64,000 nucleotides of DNA from Fructilactobacillus lindneri DSM 20690 = JCM 11027 (GTDB taxonomy: Bacteria; Bacillota; Bacilli; Lactobacillales; Lactobacillaceae): NCBI RefSeq assembly GCF_002907375.1, contig NZ_MIYK01000017.1, forward strand, positions 1-64,000, read 5' to 3'. This document shows positions 18,768 through 28,560 of the stretch, piece after piece. A program made the translations under genes and the position numbers. Position 1 is the stretch's first letter; every line of letters begins with the position of its first letter. The notes beneath the pieces were generated by a model. That model did not search any database and had not been told where the DNA came from. It was given only the letters and a program-made list of their open reading frames with translations.

Positions 18768-20042
18768 TTACCAAACGAAGATTCCAACAATTCCAGCTGA
18801 CATCAATGAAACCAAGATACCAGATAAGAATAAGTAACCAACGTTTTTAGAAATCATATCGTTCTTTTCTCGATTTACTAAACCTTTCAAACATCCGATA
18901 ATCATCCCAACTGTACTTACGTTAGCAAATGAAGTTAAAAAGACCGTCAATTCAGCACGATAGTGAGCACTGAAGAGGTGTGGATTATTAATATGTGGAG
19001 CAACTTGCCCCATAACCACAAATTCGTTTGTAATCAATTTAGTTCCCATGTATTGTGCAAATTGGAATGCATGGCTGACATCAAGACCCATTAACCAAGC
19101 AAATGGGAACATGATAATTCCTAAGATGTGTTCTAGAGATAACCAAGGATTGATTAATCCCAATAATTTACTAATCAAAGCAGCTAAAGCTACAAAAGCA
19201 ATTACGTTTGCTACGATAATCAAGATTAATTTTCCGGCATTTAAAATTGAATCACCTAAGAACGAGAAAAATGGTTCGCGATGTGGCTTTTCAGGTTTAT
19301 CAGCAACCGTTTCTTCTGCAACTTGATGATCGGCTTCTTGACTACCACCTAAATCACCAACTTCATAAATCTTATCTTCGGCTTTAGCAACCTTCACAGG
19401 ATTCAAAATATTAGTAATGATAACGGCATTTAAAATGTTTAACGGAATAGCGGTTAACACGTATTGACCAGGAACCATTTGAGCATATGCTCCAACAATA
19501 GCGGCAGTAATACATGACATTGACATCATCGCAATAGTTAAAACTCGTTTACTAGAAATGTGTTTTAATTGGACGCTTGAAACTGCCATGGCCTCGGTAT
19601 TACCTAAGAACATCATTTCAACTGCGTAAAATGATTCAAACTTAGGCTGACCCGTTACAAATGCCATCCCGCGACCAATCCACTTAATACAAAATGGCAA
19701 GATTCCAAAGTAAGTCAAAATATCAAACAATGGAACAATCATTAAGATTGGTAGTAAAGCTGAAGTAAAGAAGTTCATTTGTTTAACGTGCACCCAGTCA
19801 GGAAAAGCAAAAGCAATTCCGGTATAAGAAATGTTTACCAGCCATTGAAATCCACTAGCAGCACCTTTAACAATGTCTCGTCCCAAACTAAAATTAGTTA
19901 ATAGGAATGCAATTACTAAGTTTAAAACTAAAACAATAGCAACTGAACGCCAATTAACATTTTTATGATCTTTGGAAAAAAGAAATGCAATTCCTAAAAA
20001 GACCAACACTCCAATAATATTAACAATCAGATATGTGTTCAT
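18768..20042 (-). CDS. nupC: NupC-type nucleoside:cation symporter (CNT family)
   Basis: This 424-residue membrane protein of the concentrative nucleoside transporter family imports nucleosides with protons or sodium. Recognisable stretches are the MMFLGNTEAMAVSSVQLK motif, the re-entrant loop with GAYAQMVPGQYVLTA and the C-terminal LTVFLTSFANVSTVGMIIGCLKG. A charged cytoplasmic loop (about 225-255) separates the halves. It is downstream of the phosphopentomutase-like gene and upstream of the nucleoside hydrolase, forming a salvage cluster. Confidence 0.93.
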   Translation of the reverse strand: MNTYLIVNIIGVLVFLGIAFLFSKDHKNVNWRSVAIVLVLNLVIAFLLTNFSLGRDIVKGAASGFQWLVNISYTGIAFAFPDWVHVKQMNFFTSALLPILMIVPLFDILTYFGILPFCIKWIGRGMAFVTGQPKFESFYAVEMMFLGNTEAMAVSSVQLKHISSKRVLTIAMMSMSCITAAIVGAYAQMVPGQYVLTAIPLNILNAVIITNILNPVKVAKAEDKIYEVGDLGGSQEADHQVAEETVADKPEKPHREPFFSFLGDSILNAGKLILIIVANVIAFVALAALISKLLGLINPWLSLEHILGIIMFPFAWLMGLDVSHAFQFAQYMGTKLITNEFVVMGQVAPHINNPHLFSAHYRAELTVFLTSFANVSTVGMIIGCLKGLVNREKNDMISKNVGYLFLSGILVSLMSAGIVGIFVW

Positions 20043-20088
20043 TGATTAATTCCCCTCTTGTCCTGTAAGTATCAATTAATTTAAATTG

Positions 20089-20901
20089 TTACTTCATGAA
20101 AGGCAACAAGCTGTGTTTCGGCGAAATAACGCTGTCCTGTAATCCTAAAGCAGCTAATACTGTCGATCCGACCTCACAAACGTAAGGTTCTTCCTGAAAA
20201 TGATGGTTTAGAGCTTGGTTATTATATAACATCGCCGGAAGAATCTTATAGGTTGAAAATCCGTCACGTGATTGAGCATCTCCTACTCGGCTGGAAACCA
20301 CCATCAGCAAATCATCATCATGTAAATTGTTCATTAATTTACCAAGATAATTATCGACAACCGATAACTCATTCATAAAATTGTTTACCTGGTCCTTTTC
20401 ATCAAATTCTTGCAAATCGGGAAGTTGTGCATAAATAAAGCCAGTTTCTACTTTTTCTAATTGATGATCTAATTCTGAAAAAGCTGCTTCATCAGTTCCA
20501 ATTTGGAAAAGATTACAAAACTCTTGAGCAAACAAATAACTCAAAAAGCGGGAAATAATCACTGTTTCACTGCGTTTAGCAACCTCTTCAAAAACACTGG
20601 AAACTCGATAACTCAAAGAACAATCAAACATTTCACGTAAACCAGACAATGGTTTATTCACGATTGATCGTGTCAATGCCAATCCATAAGTAGCAATTGG
20701 TATATTATCGGTTCCAAAATCAGCATCTGAATAAGCCGCAAATAAACCCAGTTTATGTAATGACGGCAGAGCAAAGTCGGATGAATGCTTTAAAACGTGG
20801 GTCAACATAGTGTTCTTATCTGAATTGTGTTGGGCAGATTCCGTATTGGAGCGCAACCCCAATGCAGCTAAATCCACTAAAATTACTCGCTTATAACTCA
20901 C
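20089..20901 (-). CDS. Phosphopentomutase-like protein lacking the metal-binding residues
   Basis: This 270-residue protein resembles DeoB of the alkaline phosphatase superfamily, at start (RVILVDLAALGLRSNTESA, then LPSLHKLGLFA) and near the end (LHDDDLLMVVSS). DeoB is about 390 residues with six metal ligands. Here the C-terminal DHGND-type block is replaced by SSRVGDAQSR, the DTLGH-type motif by NTMLTHV, and the cap is shortened. The gene is intact and sits beside nupC, so a regulatory or structural role, or a changed activity, is more likely than phosphopentomutase. The assignment is by eye and needs a structural comparison. Confidence 0.55.
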   Translation of the reverse strand: MSYKRVILVDLAALGLRSNTESAQHNSDKNTMLTHVLKHSSDFALPSLHKLGLFAAYSDADFGTDNIPIATYGLALTRSIVNKPLSGLREMFDCSLSYRVSSVFEEVAKRSETVIISRFLSYLFAQEFCNLFQIGTDEAAFSELDHQLEKVETGFIYAQLPDLQEFDEKDQVNNFMNELSVVDNYLGKLMNNLHDDDLLMVVSSRVGDAQSRDGFSTYKILPAMLYNNQALNHHFQEEPYVCEVGSTVLAALGLQDSVISPKHSLLPFMK

Positions 20902-21023
20902 TTAAAACCCTCCAAAAAGTAATCATCTTATCTTAATAATACCTTAAGAAACTTCTCCTAGCAATAACACATCTGAATTGCGTTAAAATAATCTATAAAT
21001 AACTACGTAAAGGACTGGTACTG

Positions 21024-21638
21024 ATGACAAAAAAAGAAAATTTAATTCTCCTAGGCGACTCGATTACCAACGGATTTGACGGTAAAAAAGATTTAAAGCA
21101 CAACGTTTCTTATTATTTGGCAAAACTATTACCTAACTTTGAAATTACCAACGCTGGTGTCAATGCTGGTTCAATCTCTGGAAATACTGAACGGGACTTA
21201 ACTTATCAAGTTAATACACATAATTTCAAGGATTATCAAGTTGCAACCATTGCATATGGTACCAATGATTTTGCTCACTGTTATGAAACCTTGGAAATAA
21301 TTAGCCGTATTTTACAAAAAAATATCACTAAGATTAAAGAAGAAAATCCTAGTATCCTGCTCCTTGGGATTTTACCCACTAATCGTTTTGATGGTGGTAT
21401 CGACAATCTAAATGTAGGCGGATTAGCCCATTATACTTTTGCTGAATTGTTAGAAACGTTGATAAAAGTTTATCAAAAAAATAATTTACCAATTTTAAAC
21501 TGGAGAAAAACTGCTCCACATCTCATTGATAGTAACAATTATCGAACAACTTTAGGTGATCAGCGGTTACATCCAAATGCAGCTACTTATGAAAAAATGG
21601 CCCAAGTTATTGCTGATTTTATTATTGCTAATCTTTAA
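21024..21638 (+). CDS. SGNH/GDSL family hydrolase
   Basis: This 204-residue cytoplasmic esterase-type enzyme has the canonical blocks: block I LLGDSITNGFDG (nucleophile Ser 13), block II Gly in NAGVNAGS, block III YGTNDF, and block V DQRLHPNAATYEKMA (Asp/His). There is no signal peptide. Natural substrate unknown. It is a single gene with its own terminator. Confidence 0.88.
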   Translation: MTKKENLILLGDSITNGFDGKKDLKHNVSYYLAKLLPNFEITNAGVNAGSISGNTERDLTYQVNTHNFKDYQVATIAYGTNDFAHCYETLEIISRILQKNITKIKEENPSILLLGILPTNRFDGGIDNLNVGGLAHYTFAELLETLIKVYQKNNLPILNWRKTAPHLIDSNNYRTTLGDQRLHPNAATYEKMAQVIADFIIANL

Positions 21639-21674
21639 AAACGACGCGATTTTGGTGAGAATCGCGTCGTTTTT
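21637..21674. terminator. Bidirectional terminator
   Basis: The perfect 13-bp stem AAACGACGCGATT/AATCGCGTCGTTT separates the convergent SGNH hydrolase and TcaA-like genes. Confidence 0.93.
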
Positions 21675-21676
21675 AA

Positions 21677-22885
21677 TTAATTATTAACTTGATCATTACT
21701 TTTTAATACATAATCTCCGGATCCTTCACGTTGAATGATGGCCCGATATTGTGTCGTTTCATTGCCAGTTTGGTTATCTTTATCAACATCTACGCTAACT
21801 TGATACAAAACTTCTGTTTCCATGTCTCCAGCTGGTTTTACACTGGTAATCTTTAACTTCAGATTGTCATAATGCGTTTTATCATCATGATTATGGTTAA
21901 TTAAATCTGATAGTGAATGATAGGCATCTCCATTTTTTCCTTTAGTAAACAAATCGTCAATGTTAGCATCATCAAGTGATTTATTATCGTTAGTACCATC
22001 GTTTACGGCACCCCAAATATCATTTAATAAATTAGTAGCATCCGCCTTACTAGCGACATTAGCAAATTTATATTTCAATGTTTGATTATTATTTTTCATT
22101 CCGATTGATTTAGCATCGCTTTTAATCGTCTTCTTATCAACTGGAACTGCTAAATAACTTGTACTATCGGGTTTAATCGGGACATTTTTAACTGATCCTT
22201 TTCCATCAGGTCCAGTCATTCCAACTTGTTTCCCATCGACAAAAATTTGAGAATTAGCTAGTCCTTTGGCATTAAAATTAATAATTTTAAGTGGAACGGA
22301 AACCGTTTCGTCTTGACCAGCTACCATACTAAACTGTTTATTCGTTTTAATCGGCTGATTATTAAGATTTAAGTTCACCGATACTGAATGAAAGCCGGGC
22401 ATCATAGCTGGAGCGCGTAAACTATCATTACTGCCTGTATTTCCAACGATTTTATCATCAATTTTAACTGGAACCCCAGCGTAATTGGATTTAATCAATG
22501 GATGAATGACACTTGCTTCGACTTTATAATGTGGGAAAATCAAAAAATAGTTCCCACGATGTACAACTTTAAACCCTTGTGAAGAATCATTATTCAATAG
22601 ATTTGCTTTTAGCTGCTTTAACGCTGTAGGATTTTGTTGGAAATAATTAACTAACGGTTGAATGGTGGCAGAATTAACTGACACATGCTTATCAGAAACC
22701 ACCAAGTTACTAAGAATGGTTTTATTTTCATTATTTTCAATTCCTGAAATAAACTGTTTAACTTGGTTTTGTTTTGAATAATATCGTGTTCCATACCACC
22801 CAAGCCCGGCTAAAATCAATACTAAAATAATTAAAGTTGCCCAAAGGGTTTTGTGTGATTTTTTAATTCGGTGTTTACGTCGCAT
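21677..22885 (-). CDS. TcaA-like membrane-anchored protein
   Basis: This 402-residue single-pass protein has a basic cytoplasmic start (MRRKHRIKKSHK), a membrane segment (about 14-32) and a long outer part. That part resembles the repeated domains of TcaA/YvbJ: a first helical region (35-100), beta domains with PVKIDDKIVG and SQIFVDGKQVG tags, and a C-terminal NTF2-like domain (about 285-402). The N-terminal zinc ribbon of TcaA is absent. TcaA family members affect teicoplanin susceptibility and the cell wall; a wall role is inferred. Confidence 0.6.
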   Translation of the reverse strand: MRRKHRIKKSHKTLWATLIILVLILAGLGWYGTRYYSKQNQVKQFISGIENNENKTILSNLVVSDKHVSVNSATIQPLVNYFQQNPTALKQLKANLLNNDSSQGFKVVHRGNYFLIFPHYKVEASVIHPLIKSNYAGVPVKIDDKIVGNTGSNDSLRAPAMMPGFHSVSVNLNLNNQPIKTNKQFSMVAGQDETVSVPLKIINFNAKGLANSQIFVDGKQVGMTGPDGKGSVKNVPIKPDSTSYLAVPVDKKTIKSDAKSIGMKNNNQTLKYKFANVASKADATNLLNDIWGAVNDGTNDNKSLDDANIDDLFTKGKNGDAYHSLSDLINHNHDDKTHYDNLKLKITSVKPAGDMETEVLYQVSVDVDKDNQTGNETTQYRAIIQREGSGDYVLKSNDQVNN

Positions 22886-22984
22886 CTTTTCATCTCCAAT
22901 ACAAGTTGTTCTATTTTATCAAACATCTAGTAGTTGTTAAACTCTTGTTTTATCGTTATACTAACAAAGTATTTAAAACTAAAT

Positions 22985-23065
22985 AGTTTGGGGTGCTGAT
23001 TTTTCAGCTGAGATGATACCCGTTGAACCTGCTCTAGTTAATACTAGCGAAGGGAAACGTTACAT
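22985..23065 (+). ncRNA. TPP riboswitch (THI element)
   Basis: The conserved core is plain: GGGGTGC, then CAGCTGAGAT, ACCCGTTGAACCTG, and TTAATACTAGCGAAGGGAA. These are the thi-box elements that bind thiamin pyrophosphate. It lies upstream of tenA with a transcription terminator between, so it is predicted to switch tenA off when TPP is plentiful. Confidence 0.97.
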
Positions 23066-23102
23066 ATGATAGGAATACTCTATTTTGCTATGTAAATAAA
23101 TC

Positions 23103-23133
23103 TTAAGTCCTCAAATTATTGGGGGCTTTTTTT
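23103..23133 (+). terminator. Riboswitch-controlled terminator in front of tenA
   Basis: Arms AAGTCCTC and GGGGGCTT precede a run of seven T. The 3' arm (GGGGG, 23121-23125) can alternatively pair with CCCCC at 23138-23142, giving a second hairpin that would exclude the terminator. This looks like the expression platform of the TPP switch. Confidence 0.8.
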
Positions 23134-23166
23134 ATTTCCCCCAAGTAATTTATGGAGGTAATCATG

Positions 23167-23835
23167 ATGCAACAACCATCTTTTTCAGAACAATTGAAGC
23201 AGCAGGCTATACCAATTATGACAAACATCAATCATCATCCGTTTGTCACAGGGATTCGAGACGGTTACGTTCCTAAAACAGCCTTGTTAAAATATGTCCA
23301 ACAAGACGAACAATATTTAAAAGGGTTTATTGCTACCTATCAATCATTAGTAGACAACCTTAATGATGCCCAAGAAACCCAATTAATGAAAAACACGGAA
23401 ACTGAAATCGGTCATGAACATTCACCTCACGAAATGTTTTGTGAAATTGCTAGAGTCGACTATGAACAACAATCAAATAAGCCAGTGGGCAAGATTACCA
23501 AAGGTTATTTAAATCACATGCAGTCATCTGCCGATTCAGGTTCACTCTTAAATACCCTAGCAGCTTTGACTCCTTGTCCCTGGACCTATTCAGTATTAGT
23601 CAAACAAATGATTATAGAAGGAAAAACTGGTAAAAATAATCCGTTTACGGAATGGATTGAATTTTATGGAAAAACTAATAGTGAAGATATTGACATGTCA
23701 AAACATTTCTTTAACCGAATTGACCAACTAGCTAGCAAGGCAACCACCGATGAATTATGCCAAGCCGAAGCTTACTTTTTAGATAGCTGCCAGTGGGAAT
23801 TAGAGTTTTGGGAACAGGCATATCCACAAAAATAA
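23167..23835 (+). CDS. tenA: TenA family aminopyrimidine aminohydrolase (thiaminase II)
   Basis: This enzyme salvages pyrimidine breakdown products of thiamin to HMP. At 222 residues it has the family's length, with catalytic Cys 137 in TPCPWTYS, conserved D47 in YVQQDEQYL and the C-terminal CQWELEFWEQA with its Glu. An ATG at 23152 overlaps the Shine-Dalgarno GGAGGT (23154-23159), so the start is the ATG at 23164 or, with better spacing, 23167. The gene stands alone behind the TPP switch; no other thi genes are in the window. Confidence 0.93.
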   Translation: MQQPSFSEQLKQQAIPIMTNINHHPFVTGIRDGYVPKTALLKYVQQDEQYLKGFIATYQSLVDNLNDAQETQLMKNTETEIGHEHSPHEMFCEIARVDYEQQSNKPVGKITKGYLNHMQSSADSGSLLNTLAALTPCPWTYSVLVKQMIIEGKTGKNNPFTEWIEFYGKTNSEDIDMSKHFFNRIDQLASKATTDELCQAEAYFLDSCQWELEFWEQAYPQK

Positions 23836-23882
23836 TAAAGTGCTGATTAGCAGTGAAAACTAGCTAGTCAGCACTTTATTTA
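23832..23882. terminator. Bidirectional terminator between tenA and the Rrf2 gene
   Basis: The long hairpin AATAAAGTGCTGA.../...TCAGCACTTTATT lies between convergent genes. Confidence 0.88.
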
Positions 23883-23885
23883 ATT

Positions 23886-24317
23886 TCAATGATTAAAAAG
23901 ATCTGCCAATGTTTTTTGCTTTAGTTCATTTAACATTTGCTTCTCAGTAGTGTTTAAAATAGCTTTAATTTGGTTCAACATATATTTAGCTTCTGACTGA
24001 TGATTAAACGATTCTGGATTAAAGTCATCATACATTTTAAAAAGTGCCGTCGAACCTTCAATTGCTTCAAAAACATCATAAAAACGAATCTCATCAGCAG
24101 CTTTGGCCAAAGCCAAACCACCTTTAGTTCCCTTTTTGGAATCAATTAAATTTGCCTTTTTTAACATTCCTACCAGTCTTTTAACACTGGGAATCGGGAT
24201 ATTTAAAGTTTCCGCAATTTGTTGAATGGTCAAATATGTCTCTGCTCCCATTTTTGTTTTTAATTCAATGTAAAATAAAATCTCCAACGACTGGGAAAAA
24301 CCTACAGAATACGACAT
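23886..24317 (-). CDS. Rrf2 family transcriptional regulator without the Fe-S cysteines
   Basis: This 143-residue winged-helix regulator has the Rrf2 pattern: SLEILFYIELK, then TIQQIAETLNIPIPSVKRLV (HTH), KKGTKGGLALAK (wing) and FYDVFEAIEGS. IscR and NsrR hold an Fe-S cluster with three cysteines; this protein has no Cys, so it should be cluster-free, like YwnA-type members. The target is unknown. Confidence 0.85.
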   Translation of the reverse strand: MSYSVGFSQSLEILFYIELKTKMGAETYLTIQQIAETLNIPIPSVKRLVGMLKKANLIDSKKGTKGGLALAKAADEIRFYDVFEAIEGSTALFKMYDDFNPESFNHQSEAKYMLNQIKAILNTTEKQMLNELKQKTLADLFNH

Positions 24318-24440
24318 AATCCAACCTCTTTCAACATAAATGTACTTTTAATGATTGTACTACAAAAAAGAAATTTATTTACACTTAATTACTTGATGGT
24401 TACAGATGCAAGGTCACTAATAAAAAGTAGGCGATAAAGA

Positions 24441-25115
24441 TTAACTTAATTGCTGGTCTGTTTCGCCCAATTCCACTACCTTACCAGTTTCACAATAAAC
24501 AAGATATTCAGCCAAATTAACAATATGATCACCAATTCGTTCTAATAATCTAATTACCATTAAATAACTAGATGCCGCTATTGCTGTTTCTGGATTAGCA
24601 AGAATCCCAGTAGTAATTACCTTCCGAGTGGTTTGATAATATTCGTCAATTTTGTGATCTTCTTGGACAATTGTCGGAGCAATTAGAGCATCAAAAGTAG
24701 TATAAGCTTCCAAAACCTGCTCTAACATTTTACGAATGTGTTTCGTAATTTTAGCAATTACTTCTTCAACATCAGGCATCCGAGGATTTCCTTTAGCTTG
24801 AATAGTTTCTTTTGCAATCCCCACCGCATTATCCCCAATTCGTTCCAAATCAGTACTGGATTTTAAATAACTAATAATCACACGAAAATCAGTGGCAACT
24901 GGTTGTTGTAAAGCAATTAAATCCATGGCGTGTTTTTCCAGTTTGATTTCGTTGCCGTTTACCTCACCGTCACCATCAATTACTTGTTGTGCCAGTTTCA
25001 CATCATGATCAATGTAAGACTTAGTCGATTGATATATCTGTTCGCTCACGTCAACGCCCATGTCAGTGAAATTTTGACGTAATTTTTCTAATCGGTCTTC
25101 AAATACTGTACTCAT
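24441..25115 (-). CDS. phoU: Phosphate signalling protein PhoU
   Basis: This 224-residue all-helical protein has two repeated PhoU domains, with the metal-binding pattern E/DxxxD in SSTDLERIGDNAVGIAKE (first) and VIRLLERIGDHIVNLAEY (second). It links Pst transport to the Pho regulon. It is the last gene of pstS-C-A-B-B-phoU. Confidence 0.95.
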   Translation of the reverse strand: MSTVFEDRLEKLRQNFTDMGVDVSEQIYQSTKSYIDHDVKLAQQVIDGDGEVNGNEIKLEKHAMDLIALQQPVATDFRVIISYLKSSTDLERIGDNAVGIAKETIQAKGNPRMPDVEEVIAKITKHIRKMLEQVLEAYTTFDALIAPTIVQEDHKIDEYYQTTRKVITTGILANPETAIAASSYLMVIRLLERIGDHIVNLAEYLVYCETGKVVELGETDQQLS

Positions 25116-25139
25116 AATTTTGCCCCCCTGTTGGCTTAA

Positions 25140-25904
25140 CTAACCAAATTTACCATTTAAATAATCACTAGTCGCTTCCTGTTCCGGATTCAAAAAGATT
25201 TTTTTTGTATCGCCGTATTCCACTAAATCACCGTTGAGCATAAATGCCGTTTTATCGGAAATTCGTGATGCCTGCTGCATACTGTGGGTCACAATAATAA
25301 TCGTATATTGGTCTTTAATCTGCAATAGCATTTCTTCAATTTTAGCACTGGAAATCGGATCTAACGCACTGGTTGGTTCATCTAATAAAATCACATCTGG
25401 TTTAACCGCTAAAAGTCTGGCAATACAAATCCGCTGTTGTTGTCCGCCTGAAAACGAAAGGGCATTTTTAGTTAAATCGTCCTTTACTTCATCCCACACT
25501 GCCGCTTGTTTTAAACTTTCTTCAACTTTTTGTGAAATTATTTTTTTGTCTTTAATTCCCTGCACGCGCAATCCATATGCTACATTATCATACACTGAAA
25601 AAGGAAAGGGATTGGGCTGTTGAAATACCATCCCAACTTTTTTGCGTAATGAAACCACGTCTTGTTGCGGGCGATAAATATCATGACCATCAATTTTAAA
25701 ACTACCTGTAATTGTCACGTCATGAATTAAGTCGTTCATTCGATTTAAACAACGCAGATAAGTTGATTTCCCACATCCAGATGGTCCAATCAAAGCTGTG
25801 ATCTGACTTTTTTGAAAATCAAGATTAATGCCGTGTAAAGCCTCGTGTTCGCCATAATACAAGCGTACATCTTTGGTTGTAATTACCGTTTCGTTAGTAG
25901 TCAT
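25140..25904 (-). CDS. pstB: Phosphate ABC transporter ATP-binding protein PstB (copy 1)
   Basis: This ATPase powers phosphate import. It has Walker [10 protein letters not shown], the Q-loop [13 protein letters not shown], the signature [18 protein letters not shown] and Walker [12 protein letters not shown]. The second ATG (25904) is better spaced from AGGAGG than the first (25907). It is one of two tandem PstB genes, 10 bases apart, a common arrangement in lactobacilli and streptococci. Confidence 0.95.
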   Translation of the reverse strand: MTTNETVITTKDVRLYYGEHEALHGINLDFQKSQITALIGPSGCGKSTYLRCLNRMNDLIHDVTITGSFKIDGHDIYRPQQDVVSLRKKVGMVFQQPNPFPFSVYDNVAYGLRVQGIKDKKIISQKVEESLKQAAVWDEVKDDLTKNALSFSGGQQQRICIARLLAVKPDVILLDEPTSALDPISSAKIEEMLLQIKDQYTIIIVTHSMQQASRISDKTAFMLNGDLVEYGDTKKIFLNPEQEATSDYLNGKFG

Positions 25905-25917
25905 CATATCCTCCTAG

Positions 25918-26706
25918 TTAACCAAAGTGTCCGGAAATGTAGTCTTCAGTTGCCGGCATTTTGGGAGTCGTAAATAATTTTTTAGTCCGGTTATATTCAA
26001 TCACATGTCCTAAATGGAAAAAGGCTGTTAAATCACTAGCTCTGGCAGCTTGTTGCATATTATGCGTCACAATAATAATGGTGTAGTTCTTTTTTAACTC
26101 TTGCATAGTTGTTTCAATTTTACGACTAGAAATCGGATCTAACGCACTGGTAGGTTCGTCCATCAATAAAATGTCCGGCTGAACGGCAATCGCCCTCGCA
26201 ATGCACAGTCGCTGCTGTTGCCCACCTGACAAGGAAAGTGCACTAGTCGTTAACTTATCCTTAACCTCATCCCAGAGAGCGGCATCTTTCAAGCTTTTTT
26301 CAACACGCTGATCTAGATTATCGGTCATTCCGTTTTGGCGGAGTGCAAACGCAATATTTTCGTAAATTGATTTAGCAAAGGGATTGGGATGTTGAAAAAC
26401 CATTCCAATCTGACGACGAACTTCGTAAACATTAATATTTTTTCTGTTAATATCAATATCCTGATATTTAATTTCACCTGTAACTGTCGCAATCTCATCA
26501 TTTAAACGATTTAAACTTCTTAAAAAAGTTGATTTTCCTGAACCTGAAGCTCCAATTAACGCTGTAATTTTATGCTTAGGAAATTTCAAATTGGCATCAA
26601 ACGTTGCCTGTTTTTTTCCATAAAATACATTAAGATGTTTAGTTTCAATTGCAATTGGATCGGTAATTTCTGTCAGATAATTTTCCGATAAAGTATATTT
26701 ATTCAC
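25918..26706 (-). CDS. pstB: Phosphate ABC transporter ATP-binding protein PstB (copy 2)
   Basis: This 262-residue paralogue of the next gene carries Walker [11 protein letters not shown]-loop [13 protein letters not shown], signature [18 protein letters not shown] and Walker [12 protein letters not shown]. It has an N-terminal extension of about 15 residues. The two ATPases could form a heterodimer, or either could act as a homodimer with PstA/PstC. Confidence 0.95.
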   Translation of the reverse strand: MNKYTLSENYLTEITDPIAIETKHLNVFYGKKQATFDANLKFPKHKITALIGASGSGKSTFLRSLNRLNDEIATVTGEIKYQDIDINRKNINVYEVRRQIGMVFQHPNPFAKSIYENIAFALRQNGMTDNLDQRVEKSLKDAALWDEVKDKLTTSALSLSGGQQQRLCIARAIAVQPDILLMDEPTSALDPISSRKIETTMQELKKNYTIIIVTHNMQQAARASDLTAFFHLGHVIEYNRTKKLFTTPKMPATEDYISGHFG

Positions 26707-26721
26707 TGGAAATTCCTTTCT

Positions 26722-27627
26722 TTACTTCGTGCCGCTCATTTTCTTGTATAAGTAATTACCTAGAAAACGGGAAAGTAAAATAATTGACAAAATAACGATG
26801 ATTAAAACTGCGGAAGCTCCACTAGAAATTTGCGTGGCATCTGGCGTGATTCCATCAGTATTTAATTTCCAAATATGAACTGCCAAAGTTTCAGTTGGAC
26901 GCATCGGATTCAAAAAACTGGTAGAACTGAATGGATTCCAATTAGCGTAACTAATCACAGGAGTACTTTGACCCGCAGTGAAAATCAAAGCAGCTGCTTC
27001 GCCAAAAATCCTTCCAGCACTCAAAATAATTCCGGTTACTAAACCTGGAACAGCGGCTGGCAAAATAATTTTTAAAATTGTCCGCCACTTTGATAAGCCA
27101 AGTGCCCAACCTGCTTCACGCTGAGAATGCGAGACAGCTTTTAGTGATTCTTCTGTATTTCTAGTTAGCAAGGGAATATTTACAAACATTAAAGCAAATG
27201 CCCCCGATATAATGGAAAAATCAAACTGAAACTTAATTACTAAAACTAAATATCCAAACAGACCAATCACAATCGAAGGCAACGAACTTAACACTTCAAT
27301 CGTTGTTCGCATCGTATTAGTTAAAAATGATGGCTTTGCAAACTCTGCCAGATAAATCCCAGCTCCTAATGCCAACGGACATGAAATTACCAGCGTAATT
27401 ATCAAAATATAAACCGAGTTAAATAATTCATTGACAATTCCGCCGCCAGCTCCAAAATCTTTGGAAGGTGATGTCAAAAAGTGCCATGAAACATTTGGAA
27501 TTCCAGTTATCAGAATATATCCCAATAAGGCCATTAAGATTAAAACGACCACTCCAACCATCGCTTTGATGATTAATAAAGCAATTTGATTGGCATGCTC
27601 TGCCTTCTTATTTACTGAGTTTTTCAT
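26722..27627 (-). CDS. pstA: Phosphate ABC transporter permease PstA
   Basis: This 301-residue protein with six membrane segments has the EAA loop REAGWALGLSKWRTILKIILPAAVPGLVTG. It begins within the last four bases of pstC (ATGA overlap). Confidence 0.95.
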   Translation of the reverse strand: MKNSVNKKAEHANQIALLIIKAMVGVVVLILMALLGYILITGIPNVSWHFLTSPSKDFGAGGGIVNELFNSVYILIITLVISCPLALGAGIYLAEFAKPSFLTNTMRTTIEVLSSLPSIVIGLFGYLVLVIKFQFDFSIISGAFALMFVNIPLLTRNTEESLKAVSHSQREAGWALGLSKWRTILKIILPAAVPGLVTGIILSAGRIFGEAAALIFTAGQSTPVISYANWNPFSSTSFLNPMRPTETLAVHIWKLNTDGITPDATQISSGASAVLIIVILSIILLSRFLGNYLYKKMSGTK

Positions 27628-28547
27628 TTTTTCATTTCTCCCCGTTTTCCAACCACTTTGATTAACAAGTTAAAAATCACCGACATGATTAAAAGTACTA
27701 AGGCCAATGACCACAATGCATTATTTGGCAAAGTCCCCATAATCGTGTCCCCCATTTGTGAAGTCAGCTGACTGGTTAAAGTTGCCGTGGGTGAGGTTAA
27801 ACTAGTTGGTGTCAAAGCAGCATTTCCAATTACCATTTGTACGGCTAAGGCTTCCCCAAATGCTCGAGCCATTCCAAAGACAATTGCAGTTAAAATTCCT
27901 GGTAAGGCGGCTCTCAAGATTACCTTATAAATCGTCTGCCATTTAGTTGCTCCTAAAGCAAGTGATGCCTTGCGATAATGATCTGGCACTTGTTGCAGGC
28001 TATCAATGGTCAAAGAAGTGATAGTTGGTAAAATCATGACGAACAGGACAATCGACCCGGCTAAAATTCCAAATCCGGTTCCGCCAAATACAGAACGAAT
28101 GGCAGGTACAATTACTACCAAGCCGATGAATCCATAAACCACGGAAGGGATTCCCACTAGTAATTCAATGACTGGCTGTAACATTTTTGCACCACGTTTG
28201 GGAGCTAATTCAGTCATATACAAAGCAACTGCGATGGCAAAAGGCGTGGCTAAAATTGCTGCAAGCAGAGTAACAGCAAATGAAGCAACAATCATGGCAA
28301 AGGCTCCAACTTGCGGTTGACCATTCTTACCTAACTGACCTGGATTCCAGTTACTACTAAAAATAAATTGCATCACAGAAACATGATTTTCAAAAAAGGT
28401 CGCTAACCCATGAATGGCAATGAAGCCAATGATGGAGACGGTTAGAATCATGATAAAACCGATACAAATCAAACTAATCGTTTTACCAAACCGGTCTTGA
28501 CGTGTGGCTTTGCTGGGATGTAAAAGCCTTTGCTGCATTTTATTCAT
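27624..28547 (-). CDS. pstC: Phosphate ABC transporter permease PstC
   Basis: This is a six-span permease of about 307 residues with EAA loop RKASLALGATKWQTIYKVILRAALPGI. The frame is open to a GTG at 28556, but that codon overlaps the AGGAGG. ATG at 28547, nine bases after it, is the better start. It forms the channel with PstA. Confidence 0.94.
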   Translation of the reverse strand: MNKMQQRLLHPSKATRQDRFGKTISLICIGFIMILTVSIIGFIAIHGLATFFENHVSVMQFIFSSNWNPGQLGKNGQPQVGAFAMIVASFAVTLLAAILATPFAIAVALYMTELAPKRGAKMLQPVIELLVGIPSVVYGFIGLVVIVPAIRSVFGGTGFGILAGSIVLFVMILPTITSLTIDSLQQVPDHYRKASLALGATKWQTIYKVILRAALPGILTAIVFGMARAFGEALAVQMVIGNAALTPTSLTSPTATLTSQLTSQMGDTIMGTLPNNALWSLALVLLIMSVIFNLLIKVVGKRGEMKK

Positions 28548-28560
28548 TTCAAGCACCCTC

